A stretch of DNA of 64,000 bases from positions 2,044,501 through 2,108,500 of the forward strand of contig NZ_JBBCGP010000001.1 of assembly GCF_037200945.1 (NCBI RefSeq). The letters are read 5' to 3'. Each line of letters opens with the position of its first letter. The stretch's first letter is position 1. The DNA comes from Methylovirgula sp. (GTDB lineage Bacteria; Pseudomonadota; Alphaproteobacteria; Rhizobiales; Beijerinckiaceae). Below the pieces are notes generated by a model that had not been told where the DNA came from, searched no databases, and saw only the letters and a program-made list of their open reading frames with translations. A program made the position numbers and the translations under genes. Positions 28,312 to 36,807 of the stretch are shown piece after piece.

Positions 28312-31300
28312 GTGGCTTTAATCTTTCGGCTTTGGCCGTTCGCGAACGCGGCATTACGCTTTTTCTGATTTTGGCCATCTCGCTCGCGGGGGCGTTCGCG
28401 TATCTCAATCTCGGCCGTGCCGAGGATCCGACCTTCACCGTGAAGGTTCTGACCGTGACAGCCGCGTGGCCCGGCGCAACTGCGCAAGAAATGCAGGATC
28501 TCGTCGCTGATCCATTGGAAAAGCGATTGCAGGAATTGCGATGGTACGATCACGTCGATACGTTTACGCGGCCGGGCTTGGCGTTCATGACGCTTTATCT
28601 GCTCGACCGGACTCCGCCGTCAGAGGTGCCGGAGCAATTCTATCAAGCCCGCAAAAAGCTCGGCGATGAAGCGCGAAACTTGCCGCTCGGCACCTTAGGT
28701 CCGTTCGTCAACGATGAGTATTCCGATGTTGTCTTCGCAGTCTATTCCATCGAAGCGGATGGATTGCCCGATCGCCTGCTGACGCGCCAGGCCGAGACCG
28801 TGCGCGAGCAATTGCTGCATGTGCCCGGCGTCGCCAAAGTCGATATCGTCGGCGAGCGGCCTGAGAGAGTTTATGTAAACTTCTCCTACGCCAGACTGGC
28901 CACGCTCGGGATCAGCCCGAACGATGTCTTTGCGGCGCTCCAGCGCCAGAACGCCGTAACAGCCGCCGGGTCGATCGATACAAAAGGTCCGCAGGTTTAT
29001 GTCCGCCTCGATGGTGCGTTAGACGACATCCAGAAGATTCGCGACACGCCGATTGTGGCTGGCGGCCATGTTTTGAAGTTATCGGATATCGCAGAAGTCG
29101 AGCGAGGATACGAGGACCCTGCGACTTTCCTCGTACGGCACAATGGAAAATCCGCGCTCGTGCTCGACGTCGTCATGCAGGTCGGATGGAACGGCCTTCA
29201 GCTTGGCGCCGCGCTTCAGGCTGCTGAAAAAACCCTGAATGCGGATTTGCCGCTCGGCGTGCATCTCACGAAGATCACCGATCAGACCGATAACATCCAG
29301 GAAGCCGTCGGCGAGTTCATGGAAAAATTCGTCATGGCCCTCGCTGTGGTCATGTTGGTGTGCCTTATCAGCCTTGGCTGGCGCGTCGGCATCGTCGTTG
29401 CGGCGGCCGTGCCGCTGACGCTCGCGACCGTGCTCGTCGTTCTTCTGGTGACAGGGCGGTTCTTCGATCGCGTGACTCTCGGCGCGCTCATTATTGCGCT
29501 GGGGCTTCTCGTCGATGACGCGATCATCGCGATTGAAATGATGGTCGTTAAATTGGAGGAGGGGTTCGATCGCATCGCCGCCGCGTCCTACGCCTGGACG
29601 CATACGGCGGCGCCGATGCTGGCCGGCACGCTCGTCACGATCATCGGCTTCACGCCGGTCGGCTTCGCCAAGTCGAGCGCCGGCGAATATGCGGGCAACA
29701 TATTTTGGGTCGTCGGCTATGCCCTGATCATTTCGTGGCTCGTCGCCGTCATTTTCACGCCCTATCTCGGCGTCGTACTTCTGCCGAACATCAAGAGAGT
29801 TGAAGGCGCCCACGCGCATATCTATGCGACGCCGAACTACAATCGGTTCAGAAAGCTGGTGGCTTGGGCCGTTGATCACAAGTTTGTCGTCGCCGGCGCA
29901 GTGGCTTTTCTGTTCTTTGCCGCCATTATCGGCATGGGGCAGGTGCGTCAACAATTCTTCCCATCGTCGGATCGCCGCGAAGTTCTTGCCGAAGTGCAGA
30001 TGCCGGAAGGCACAAGCATTGAAGTCACGGCCGCCGTCACGGCTCGCGTCGAAGCTTGGCTGACGAAACAGCCGGAAGCCAGAGAGATCACAAGTTACAT
30101 CGGTGGCGGTGCACCGCGAATCTGGCTCGCCTATAATCCCGAGTTACCTGACGCGTCCTTCGCGAAAATCATGGTCCTGACAGAAAGTCAGCAGGCCCGC
30201 GATCGATTGACGCTGCATTTGCGCCAAAAGATCGCTGAAGGTCTCGCGCCTGAGGCAAGGCTTCGGGTCACGCAATTCGTCTTCGGGCCCTATTCGCATT
30301 TCCCCGTCGCCTTCCGCGTGACGGGTCCGGACCCCGATGTGGTGCGGCATATTGCAGACCAAGTGCAAGCCGTCATGCGCGCCAATCCGAACACGCGCGA
30401 CGTCAATCAGGATTGGGGAGAGCGTGTGCCTGCGGTCAGATTTGTCTTGGATCAGGCACGTCTGCAATTGCTTGGCCTCACGCCGACCGAAGTGGCGCAG
30501 AGGCTGCAGGTTCTTCTCACCGGCGAGACCATCACTCAAGTGCGGGAAGACATCCGCAGCGTCGACCTCATTGCGCGCAGCGGCGGCAAAGTGCGGCTCG
30601 ACCCAGCGCGTCTTGCCGATCTGACCTTCACGAACAGGGACGGCGTCATCATCCCGGTGAGCCAGGTCGGGCGAGTTATAATTGAGCCCGAAGATCCGAT
30701 TCTGCGCCGGCGCAATCGCATCCCCACGATCGCGGTGCAAAGCGATATCGACGACAGCCTCCAGCCGCCGCAAGTGACCGGGGAAGTCTCGGTCGCGTTG
30801 AAGCCCGTGATGGCTTCACTTCCCGCGGGCTATCATATCGAAGTCGGTGGCAATGCAGAGGAATCGGCCAAGGCAAACGCGGCGCTCGCGCCGGTTTTCC
30901 CGGTCATGCTTCTCCTGACGATGTTCGTTCTCGTCATTCAGGTCCGCAGCCTGTCGGCGATGTTCATGGTCCTTCTAACCGCGCCGCTCGGGCTGATCGG
31001 TCTTGTACCGGCTCTGCTGATCTTTCATCAGCCCTTTGGCTTCAATGGCATTTTGGGATTGATTGGGCTCTCGGGCATTCTCATGAGGAATACACTGATC
31101 CTGATCGGGCAGATTCACACGAACCAGGCTGAAGGACTTGATCCCTATCATGCCGTCGTAGAGGCCACAGTACAGCGGGCGCGGCCCGTCGTTTTGACGG
31201 CGCTTGCAGCCGTACTGGCCTTTTCGCCTTTAACGCAATCGGTCTTTTGGGGATCGCTGGCTTACACGTTGATCGGGGGCACGGCGGCGGGCACGCTGCT

Positions 31301-31406
31301 CGTTCTGGTATTCCTTCCGGCGCTTTATGCGATCTGGTTCAAAATCAAGCCGGAGAAGAAACAGAAAAGCAGCGAATCTGCTGCGCTGGAAAGCGTGACG
31401 GTTTAG
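28308..31406 (+). CDS. RND multidrug efflux pump, AcrB/HAE1-like
   Basis: A 1032-residue inner-membrane proton-drug antiporter. It has the RND layout: TM1 at about residues 14-32, a large periplasmic loop, a TM2-TM7 block at about 335-550 with the proton-relay Asp pair in ALGLLVDDAIIAIEMM, a second periplasmic loop and a final TM8-TM12 block from about 865. The length matches the family. The start ARERGITLFLILAISLAGAFAYLNLGRAEDP is close to the subgroup of pumps often paired with TetR-controlled adaptors. The exported compounds are unknown. After its stop there is little space before a convergent DUF2938 gene. Confidence 0.94.
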   Translation: MSGFNLSALAVRERGITLFLILAISLAGAFAYLNLGRAEDPTFTVKVLTVTAAWPGATAQEMQDLVADPLEKRLQELRWYDHVDTFTRPGLAFMTLYLLDRTPPSEVPEQFYQARKKLGDEARNLPLGTLGPFVNDEYSDVVFAVYSIEADGLPDRLLTRQAETVREQLLHVPGVAKVDIVGERPERVYVNFSYARLATLGISPNDVFAALQRQNAVTAAGSIDTKGPQVYVRLDGALDDIQKIRDTPIVAGGHVLKLSDIAEVERGYEDPATFLVRHNGKSALVLDVVMQVGWNGLQLGAALQAAEKTLNADLPLGVHLTKITDQTDNIQEAVGEFMEKFVMALAVVMLVCLISLGWRVGIVVAAAVPLTLATVLVVLLVTGRFFDRVTLGALIIALGLLVDDAIIAIEMMVVKLEEGFDRIAAASYAWTHTAAPMLAGTLVTIIGFTPVGFAKSSAGEYAGNIFWVVGYALIISWLVAVIFTPYLGVVLLPNIKRVEGAHAHIYATPNYNRFRKLVAWAVDHKFVVAGAVAFLFFAAIIGMGQVRQQFFPSSDRREVLAEVQMPEGTSIEVTAAVTARVEAWLTKQPEAREITSYIGGGAPRIWLAYNPELPDASFAKIMVLTESQQARDRLTLHLRQKIAEGLAPEARLRVTQFVFGPYSHFPVAFRVTGPDPDVVRHIADQVQAVMRANPNTRDVNQDWGERVPAVRFVLDQARLQLLGLTPTEVAQRLQVLLTGETITQVREDIRSVDLIARSGGKVRLDPARLADLTFTNRDGVIIPVSQVGRVIIEPEDPILRRRNRIPTIAVQSDIDDSLQPPQVTGEVSVALKPVMASLPAGYHIEVGGNAEESAKANAALAPVFPVMLLLTMFVLVIQVRSLSAMFMVLLTAPLGLIGLVPALLIFHQPFGFNGILGLIGLSGILMRNTLILIGQIHTNQAEGLDPYHAVVEATVQRARPVVLTALAAVLAFSPLTQSVFWGSLAYTLIGGTAAGTLLVLVFLPALYAIWFKIKPEKKQKSSESAALESVTV

Positions 31407-31453
31407 TGCGCTACAAGATAGGCGGCCGATTCCAGTCTCAGTCTCAGATGTCT

Positions 31454-31933
31454 TCAAATCAAACCGGCGACAAGAGCTCCGATGTAGAGACCGAGGCCCA
31501 GAGACAGATGACTTGTGAAGTCATGCGCCATCGCACTGGCCTGCTGCGGTATTTTGCTGCCCATGATTCCGGCACCGAGAATCGGCTCCATGAAAAACCA
31601 GGTTACGCCGACCGACACGGCACCGAAAACCAATGCTGACACGAAACTTGGCGGCGAGCCGATGATGAACCGCATCAACAGCAAATAGACAACGGCATAA
31701 CCAATACCGACGACGTAATGCACGATCCAGCCGAGAATGAGTTCGTTTGCAATCGGTGGCGCCTTGCCAATATCCGGCTGGACAAACTGGCCCTCGGGGA
31801 TATGGCCGGCCCAGCGGCCGATCATCGCCCAATCGGTAATCGGCGTGCCGAAAATGAGGCGATAAATCTGTTGCCAGATATCGAGCGTCGCCGTGGTGAC
31901 AATGCCGATGACGAGCGTTTGCAAGATCGCCAT
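31454..31933 (-). CDS. DUF2938 membrane protein
   Basis: A 159-residue inner-membrane protein with four hydrophobic segments (about 5-25, 65-88, 95-115 and 135-158). Conserved-looking motifs include ATLDIWQ, GRWxGH, NELILGWIVHYVVGIGYA and GSKIPQQ-AMAHxxxHLxLGLGLY, which match DUF2938, a family of unknown function. It is the last gene of a minus-strand run, 12 bp after a carboxymuconolactone-decarboxylase-like gene and downstream of a ThDP enzyme. Confidence 0.82.
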   Translation of the reverse strand: MAILQTLVIGIVTTATLDIWQQIYRLIFGTPITDWAMIGRWAGHIPEGQFVQPDIGKAPPIANELILGWIVHYVVGIGYAVVYLLLMRFIIGSPPSFVSALVFGAVSVGVTWFFMEPILGAGIMGSKIPQQASAMAHDFTSHLSLGLGLYIGALVAGLI

Positions 31934-31945
31934 TCGGCCCTCGCT

Positions 31946-32485
31946 TTAGTGCGTTTCCCAGTGCGGCAAAGGCACGTCGAAGCAGCCGTTGACCATCGCC
32001 ATCATCGAATAATAACCGCAGAGCGTGACGATCTCGATCAGCCCGTGCAGGCCGAACCGGCCGACGATTCGATCCTGCAATGCCTGCGGAATGGAGCGAT
32101 AGGCGAAGGCACAATCGGCGATCTGGCTGACCAGGTCGAACGGTTCGGCGAAGGCCTTGCTGCCATCCTTTATGGCATCAATGGCCTCGTCCGGGACGCC
32201 GGCCGCGCGCGCGGGCACGACATGATCGTCCCACACGAAGGCGACGCCCGAGCGCTTGGCGAGAATCAAGACGACGAATTGGTAGATTTCGCGCGGCAGC
32301 GTTGATTCATATTTGTAGTAATAGCCGAGCTGCTCGATGAGCTTTGCAAGCCGAGGGTGGTTGAGCAGCGGAATGTAAGGGCCGAGATGATCGACTCCCT
32401 TCGCCTTTCGCCGCGTCAGGATGTCTTCATAGATTGCGCGGTCATCGCTCGTGAGCGTGGCTGTCGGATCGGGCAAGGCGGCCAT
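31946..32485 (-). CDS. Carboxymuconolactone decarboxylase/AhpD-like protein
   Basis: A 179-residue helical protein of the CMD/AhpD-like superfamily. The recognisable parts are the LxPxEIxQFVVLILAKRSGVAFVWDDH helix pair and the C-terminal GLIEIVTLCGYYSMMAMVNGCF. The CxxC of peroxidase-type AhpD proteins is absent, and the usual His-containing EWxxH is VWDDH. The family includes the decarboxylase of the protocatechuate pathway and many unassigned proteins. The gene starts 9 bp after the ThDP-enzyme stop, so the two probably act on one substrate. Confidence 0.78.
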   Translation of the reverse strand: MAALPDPTATLTSDDRAIYEDILTRRKAKGVDHLGPYIPLLNHPRLAKLIEQLGYYYKYESTLPREIYQFVVLILAKRSGVAFVWDDHVVPARAAGVPDEAIDAIKDGSKAFAEPFDLVSQIADCAFAYRSIPQALQDRIVGRFGLHGLIEIVTLCGYYSMMAMVNGCFDVPLPHWETH

Positions 32486-32494
32486 ATCCGTTCC

Positions 32495-34207
32495 CTATTC
32501 GTGGTAGGACCATGCCCGCGCGCCGGCAGCGAAATCATAAACCGGTGTCGGGCAGTCCTTGTCGGCCTTCACGTCGATAACGACCGTAGCGTTCGCCGCG
32601 AGCGCCTTTGCGAATGTCTCTTCTAAAGCGGTCGGATCGGTCACCGTCATGCCCTGCGCGCCAAGCGAGCGCGCAAAACCGACCCAGTCATGGTCAGGGA
32701 GCGTCGTCAATTCCGATGGTAGCGGACCATATTGGTGCGCACGCAGCCAAACATTGCCCAGCGCGGCGTTGTTGAGCACGACATAGACAATTGGCAGACG
32801 ATAGCGTGCGGCGGTCTGCACCTCCATGCCGTGCATGTGCATGCAGCCATCGCCGGTGATGACAGCAACGCGACGGTCTGGCCGCGCGCATTGCGCGCCT
32901 GTCGCCGCCGGAATGGCCCAGCCCATGGGTCCGAGATTGGTGGCGGAAATATAGGTGCGCGGCTCGTAAGCGCTCCAGTAATGTCCGGCGAAGGCGCGGT
33001 GCGCGCCAGAATCGATCAGGACGATCCCATCGCGAGGAAATACGGCGCGCAATGCGGTTATCGCCGCAGCGGGATGGATCGGGCGCGTCGTTCGCTTGCA
33101 GTTCTCGACATCGTAAAGCCGAGGGCCGGATTTGACGTTGGCGAGCCATGACAACCGTGTCGATCCGCTTTTCGTCAAAGCCGCGGTGATCGCCTCGTCA
33201 CTGCCGGTCAAGAAATCCAGGAAGGCGTGACAGCTTCCTGGCACGGCATGGCCCGGTTCACCGGACGCGGTGATCTCATGCATGTCGGTATTGACGTGGA
33301 TCATCAGCGCCTTGGATTTTTCGCGCAGCGTCCAATGCATCGTGTCCCGCTCGTTGAGTCCGGAACCGAGGATCAAAAGAACATCAAGATTTTCATCAAG
33401 CAGCGCGGTCGTCGCATGCCGCGTGCCGGCATAACCGAAGACGCCAAGCGACAGCGCGTGATCTTCGGGAAAGATGCCTTTGGCCCGCAGGGTCGTCGCC
33501 ACGGGAATCGACCAGCGTTCGGCCACCGTCTTCAGCGCCGCGGCCGCGGCATCGTGCTCGATGCCGGCGCCGGCGAGGATGGCGATGTGCAGACTCTTGC
33601 CGAGAAGCCCGATGGCCCGTTCCGCCGCCAGCAGGCTCAGCGGCATGACATTGTGGAAGAATGGAGAGACCGGCGCATAATCCGCATCGCAATCGCCAAC
33701 CAGAGCGTCATGCGTGAGCGACAAATGAACTGGTCCGCTTGGCTGCGCCAGCATCGAGGTCATGCCATATCGAAACCAGTGACTGAGATTTTTTGTGCTT
33801 GCGACTGTCACCGACAGCCGCGTCACCGGCCGCATGATGGATGTATCGTCAAGCGTTGCCTGACTGGCATCCTGGAATTGGCCTAGCCCTTCCATGTCGA
33901 CCGGCACCTCGCCGCTCAAGACCAGGATCGGCGAAGAATCAGTCTTTGCCGCCGCCACGGCGGTCGTCATGTTGCAAAGACCCGGACCGCCGATGCCGAT
34001 GGCCGCGCCGAACCGGCCGCTGGCGCGCGCGTAACCGTCCGCCATAAAGGCGGCGCCGCCTTCGTGGGCCGCGACTATGGGCCTGAAATTCGGATGACGG
34101 GCGAGCGCCGGCAGCAGGGGATCAATCAGGCCGCCGGGGACCATGAACAGGTGGCTGATGCCCTCGCGCAGCAAGGCGTCGAGAACGAAATCCGCGCCGG
34201 ACGCCAT
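32495..34207 (-). CDS. Thiamine-diphosphate-dependent enzyme, acetolactate synthase / benzoylformate decarboxylase family
   Basis: A 570-residue ThDP enzyme with the three-domain layout of the POX/ALS family. Glu49 in AAHEGGAAFMADGYAR is the cofactor-activating glutamate. The cofactor Mg-binding motif runs from GDG at 452-454 to NN at 479-480. The central domain (about 190-340) contains ILAGAGIEHD. It lacks features I associate with genuine acetolactate synthase, and no small subunit is nearby. The reaction is probably decarboxylation or carboligation of a 2-oxo acid; the neighbouring CMD-like protein and DUF2938 share its operon. A mini-protein gene lies upstream in the same direction. Confidence 0.88.
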   Translation of the reverse strand: MASGADFVLDALLREGISHLFMVPGGLIDPLLPALARHPNFRPIVAAHEGGAAFMADGYARASGRFGAAIGIGGPGLCNMTTAVAAAKTDSSPILVLSGEVPVDMEGLGQFQDASQATLDDTSIMRPVTRLSVTVASTKNLSHWFRYGMTSMLAQPSGPVHLSLTHDALVGDCDADYAPVSPFFHNVMPLSLLAAERAIGLLGKSLHIAILAGAGIEHDAAAAALKTVAERWSIPVATTLRAKGIFPEDHALSLGVFGYAGTRHATTALLDENLDVLLILGSGLNERDTMHWTLREKSKALMIHVNTDMHEITASGEPGHAVPGSCHAFLDFLTGSDEAITAALTKSGSTRLSWLANVKSGPRLYDVENCKRTTRPIHPAAAITALRAVFPRDGIVLIDSGAHRAFAGHYWSAYEPRTYISATNLGPMGWAIPAATGAQCARPDRRVAVITGDGCMHMHGMEVQTAARYRLPIVYVVLNNAALGNVWLRAHQYGPLPSELTTLPDHDWVGFARSLGAQGMTVTDPTALEETFAKALAANATVVIDVKADKDCPTPVYDFAAGARAWSYHE

Positions 34208-34327
34208 GTCTCAGCCCCTGATGAAATCGATAGCGCCATCGTGGCACGGCATAGAACCAGCATGCAAGTTCGCGCAGCTACCCTGGCATCGGCGGATCGT
34301 CGCTCCGGACGAAGCGCGCCGATTTAT

Positions 34328-34519
34328 TTAAACCTCTCCTCGATGCAAACGCTTCGTATGGAGGCGTAAATACTCGGAAAATTCCTGATCGCTCATAACC
34401 CGAAGCTGCTCTTCAATATCTCTATAATAAAAGGAATTTGCTCCCGTATTTCCGCGGTTCGTCTTTGTCCAAGAAGCCATTCGCAATGCGATTTGGCGAA
34501 GGAAGCTGGTGATTTTCAT
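34328..34519 (-). CDS. Mini-protein, paralogue of the one at 11.3 kb
   Basis: A 63-residue protein: basic N-terminus (MKITSFLRQIALRMASW), a Tyr-rich middle, and an acidic-to-basic end (IEEQLRVMSDQEFSEYLRLHTK). The start is the internal ATG at 34519, which has GGGAGGATT upstream; a longer start would swallow the ribosome-binding site. The 59-residue paralogue at 11233-11412 has the same DxEEQxRxMxDxEFxEYLRLHTK block and ribosome-binding context. It lies 120 bp upstream of the ThDP-enzyme operon in the same direction, so it may be its first gene. Unknown function. Confidence 0.7.
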   Translation of the reverse strand: MKITSFLRQIALRMASWTKTNRGNTGANSFYYRDIEEQLRVMSDQEFSEYLRLHTKRLHRGEV

Positions 34520-35002
34520 ATCGAATCCTCCCATCCGGCGAAGCGGTTGAAAAAGAAGGATAGAGTTTGCGCTGGCTGCGCGACTTAATCGGGATCAAAT
34601 TTGCATGAAGTTTGGAGGCAGGCGTGATCTATGCCCCGACAATCCCCCGAAAGATCACTCAGGACGGATATCGGGCATTTTAGGAAGCTCCCGGAAACCT
34701 CCCTCAACGACGCGACTTTGGTGGCGGTTGAAAGATTCTCGTTGAGGAAAAGGGCAAGTTAGTCAGCTTCCCCCAAACTCGAAATGTGCCACGCCGGATC
34801 GACCGAGCGGTCGACGCGACGAGGTCTCCTGTATCTGCGAATCCCGACGACAGCTTGATCTCGCTCAAGGTCTGATCGACGAAGATGGGTCACGGCTTTT
34901 CGAGATGATTTCAACTTCTCAACTTAAAAACCTTATTCGCATTCCGCAAAGGCGGCGATGCGCTTGTGTTGATCACATTGAGAAGCGGGGTTCAGTCTTC
35001 GG
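34520..35002. other. Intergenic region, no supported gene
   Basis: About 480 bp between divergent genes. It contains a 43-codon frame near 34631 without a ribosome-binding site and other short frames; none looks protein-like. It must carry promoters for the minus-strand mini-protein/ThDP operon and the plus-strand ABC transporter, but I could not place a convincing -35/-10 pair. Confidence 0.4.
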
Positions 35003-36796
35003 ATGTCGCGCCCGATTTGGCTAAAGTCGCCGCTGGCGCATCAAGGGTCACGGCCCTATTTCGCCGCGCCGTCCGCATTCGGCGGTCGCGACAGAGTTGG
35101 GAGTGGGAAGCTCAGCGATCCGGGTGGCCTCGCGGCGGTTGTGCTGATTCTTGCTGTCATAATTGTCCTCCTCTTCGGTATTCGCGAGACTTTCGCGCCG
35201 GTCTCAAGTCTCAGGGCGATTTCGCTCGATCCCGCCTTTCTGCCCGATTACGCCGTGCGAACGGTGCTGCGCATGCTTGCGGCGATGATGGCATCGCTCG
35301 TTTTCACGCTTGTCTATGGAACGCTCGCCGCGAGAAGCCGGCGCGCAGAGGTCGTGCTCATTCCGCTTCTCGATATTCTCCAATCTGTCCCGGTGCTCGG
35401 CTATTTGTCGTTCACCGTTGCCTTTTTCGTAAAGCTTGCGCCGCACTGGGTGCTGGGACTCGAGCTTGCGTCGATCTTCGCGATCTTTACGAGCCAGGCG
35501 TGGAATATGGCGTTCAGTTTTTACCAATCGCTGCGCACGATCCCCCTTGATCTCGACGAGGCAAGTCGCGCCTTCGGTTTCTCCGCCTGGCAACGATTCT
35601 GGCGGCTCGAATTTTCCTTCGCCGTCCCCGGCCTTGTCTGGAACATGATGATGAGCATGTCCGGTGGTTGGTTTTTCGTCGTGGCGTCCGAGGCGATTAC
35701 CGCAGACAAGCGCGAGTTCGCGCTGCCGGGCATTGGTTCTTATGTCGCGCTGGCCATCGAGCGACAGGACTTTGCCGCCATCCTCTGGGCCATTGCGGCG
35801 ATGACGATTGTGATTGTCGTCTATGATCAATTGCTGTTTCGCCCGCTGGTCGTCTGGGCCGACAGGTTTCGTGTTGAGCAGACGGCGGCACAAAGCGTAC
35901 CCCATTCGTGGTTTCTTCAATCGCTGCGACATTCGCATTTGATCGAGATCGCGATGCGGCCGGTGACATTCTGCTCCGACAGACTATTCCGCGCGCCACT
36001 TCTGAACTTGATTCAGAGCGCGAGGCCGCAATTTGTCCGCTCCCGGTTTTCACGCCTTATCGACCTGATCTGGTATGCGATCGTGGCCGTAGTGACCGTG
36101 TGGGCGGCTTCCATGATCGTCCGTTATGTCGCGCGCGAGGTCGGGTGGAGCGACGTCGGCACAGTGCTTCGGCTTGGCGCTTTCACGCTGTTGCGCGTGA
36201 TCGTTCTGATCGTGCTCGCCTCACTCGTCTGGGTGCCTGTCGGCGTCGCGATCGGGTTGCGGCCCAAACTTGCCGAGCGGGTTCAACCTTTGGCGCAATT
36301 CTTAGCCGCCTTTCCGGCAAATCTCTTATTTCCGCTTTTTGTTATCCCCATCGTGCGGTTCGGACTCAACACGGACGTCTGGCTGACACCGCTGATGATC
36401 CTTGGCACCCAATGGTACATTCTCTTCAATGTCATCGCCGGAACCTCAGTGTTCCCAACCGACTTCCTCGAGGCAGCGAAGAGCTTTCACTTCCGCCGTT
36501 GGCAATGGTGGCGCATCGTCATTCTACCAGGAATTTTCCCGTATTATATCACCGGCGCGATCACCGCCTCGGGTGGGGCGTGGAATGCGAGCATCGTCGC
36601 GGAGGTCGTCTCCTGGGGACAATATCATCTCTATGCCCACGGCCTGGGCGCCTATATCAGCCAGGCGACCGCTGCCGGCGATTATCCGCGTATCGTGCTC
36701 GGCATCGTAGCAATGTCGACTTTCGTGGTTCTCTTCAATCGCCTGCTGTGGCGTCCACTTTATGGCTTTAGCGAGCGCCGGCTGCGGCTGGACTGA
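35003..36796 (+). CDS. Fused double-domain ABC permease, NitT/TauT type
   Basis: A 597-residue permease with two tandem binding-protein-dependent transport domains, each of about six membrane spans (residues about 45-285 and 355-590). The ATPase-contact loops are around SRAFGFSAWQRFWRLEF and AKSFHFRRWQWWRIVILPG, so both halves of the channel are in one chain. This layout is found in a subset of nitrate/sulfonate-type systems that pair with ATPases carrying an AAA-associated C-terminal domain, as here. No binding-protein gene is adjacent, so the substrate-recognition part is missing from the locus or encoded elsewhere. The ATPase gene starts 12 bp downstream. Confidence 0.85.
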   Translation: MSRPIWLKSPLAHQGSRPYFAAPSAFGGRDRVGSGKLSDPGGLAAVVLILAVIIVLLFGIRETFAPVSSLRAISLDPAFLPDYAVRTVLRMLAAMMASLVFTLVYGTLAARSRRAEVVLIPLLDILQSVPVLGYLSFTVAFFVKLAPHWVLGLELASIFAIFTSQAWNMAFSFYQSLRTIPLDLDEASRAFGFSAWQRFWRLEFSFAVPGLVWNMMMSMSGGWFFVVASEAITADKREFALPGIGSYVALAIERQDFAAILWAIAAMTIVIVVYDQLLFRPLVVWADRFRVEQTAAQSVPHSWFLQSLRHSHLIEIAMRPVTFCSDRLFRAPLLNLIQSARPQFVRSRFSRLIDLIWYAIVAVVTVWAASMIVRYVAREVGWSDVGTVLRLGAFTLLRVIVLIVLASLVWVPVGVAIGLRPKLAERVQPLAQFLAAFPANLLFPLFVIPIVRFGLNTDVWLTPLMILGTQWYILFNVIAGTSVFPTDFLEAAKSFHFRRWQWWRIVILPGIFPYYITGAITASGGAWNASIVAEVVSWGQYHLYAHGLGAYISQATAAGDYPRIVLGIVAMSTFVVLFNRLLWRPLYGFSERRLRLD

Positions 36797-36807
36797 CAGG
36801 AGGCGTT

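Noticed and set aside
29079..29954. 291-codon minus-strand frame inside the RND pump gene
   Set aside because: Charged, low-complexity composition, no start signal, and fully overlapped by a clear RND pump.
34966..35550. Alternative plus-strand frame overlapping the fused permease
   Set aside because: Overlaps the permease start in another frame with Arg/Cys-rich composition.
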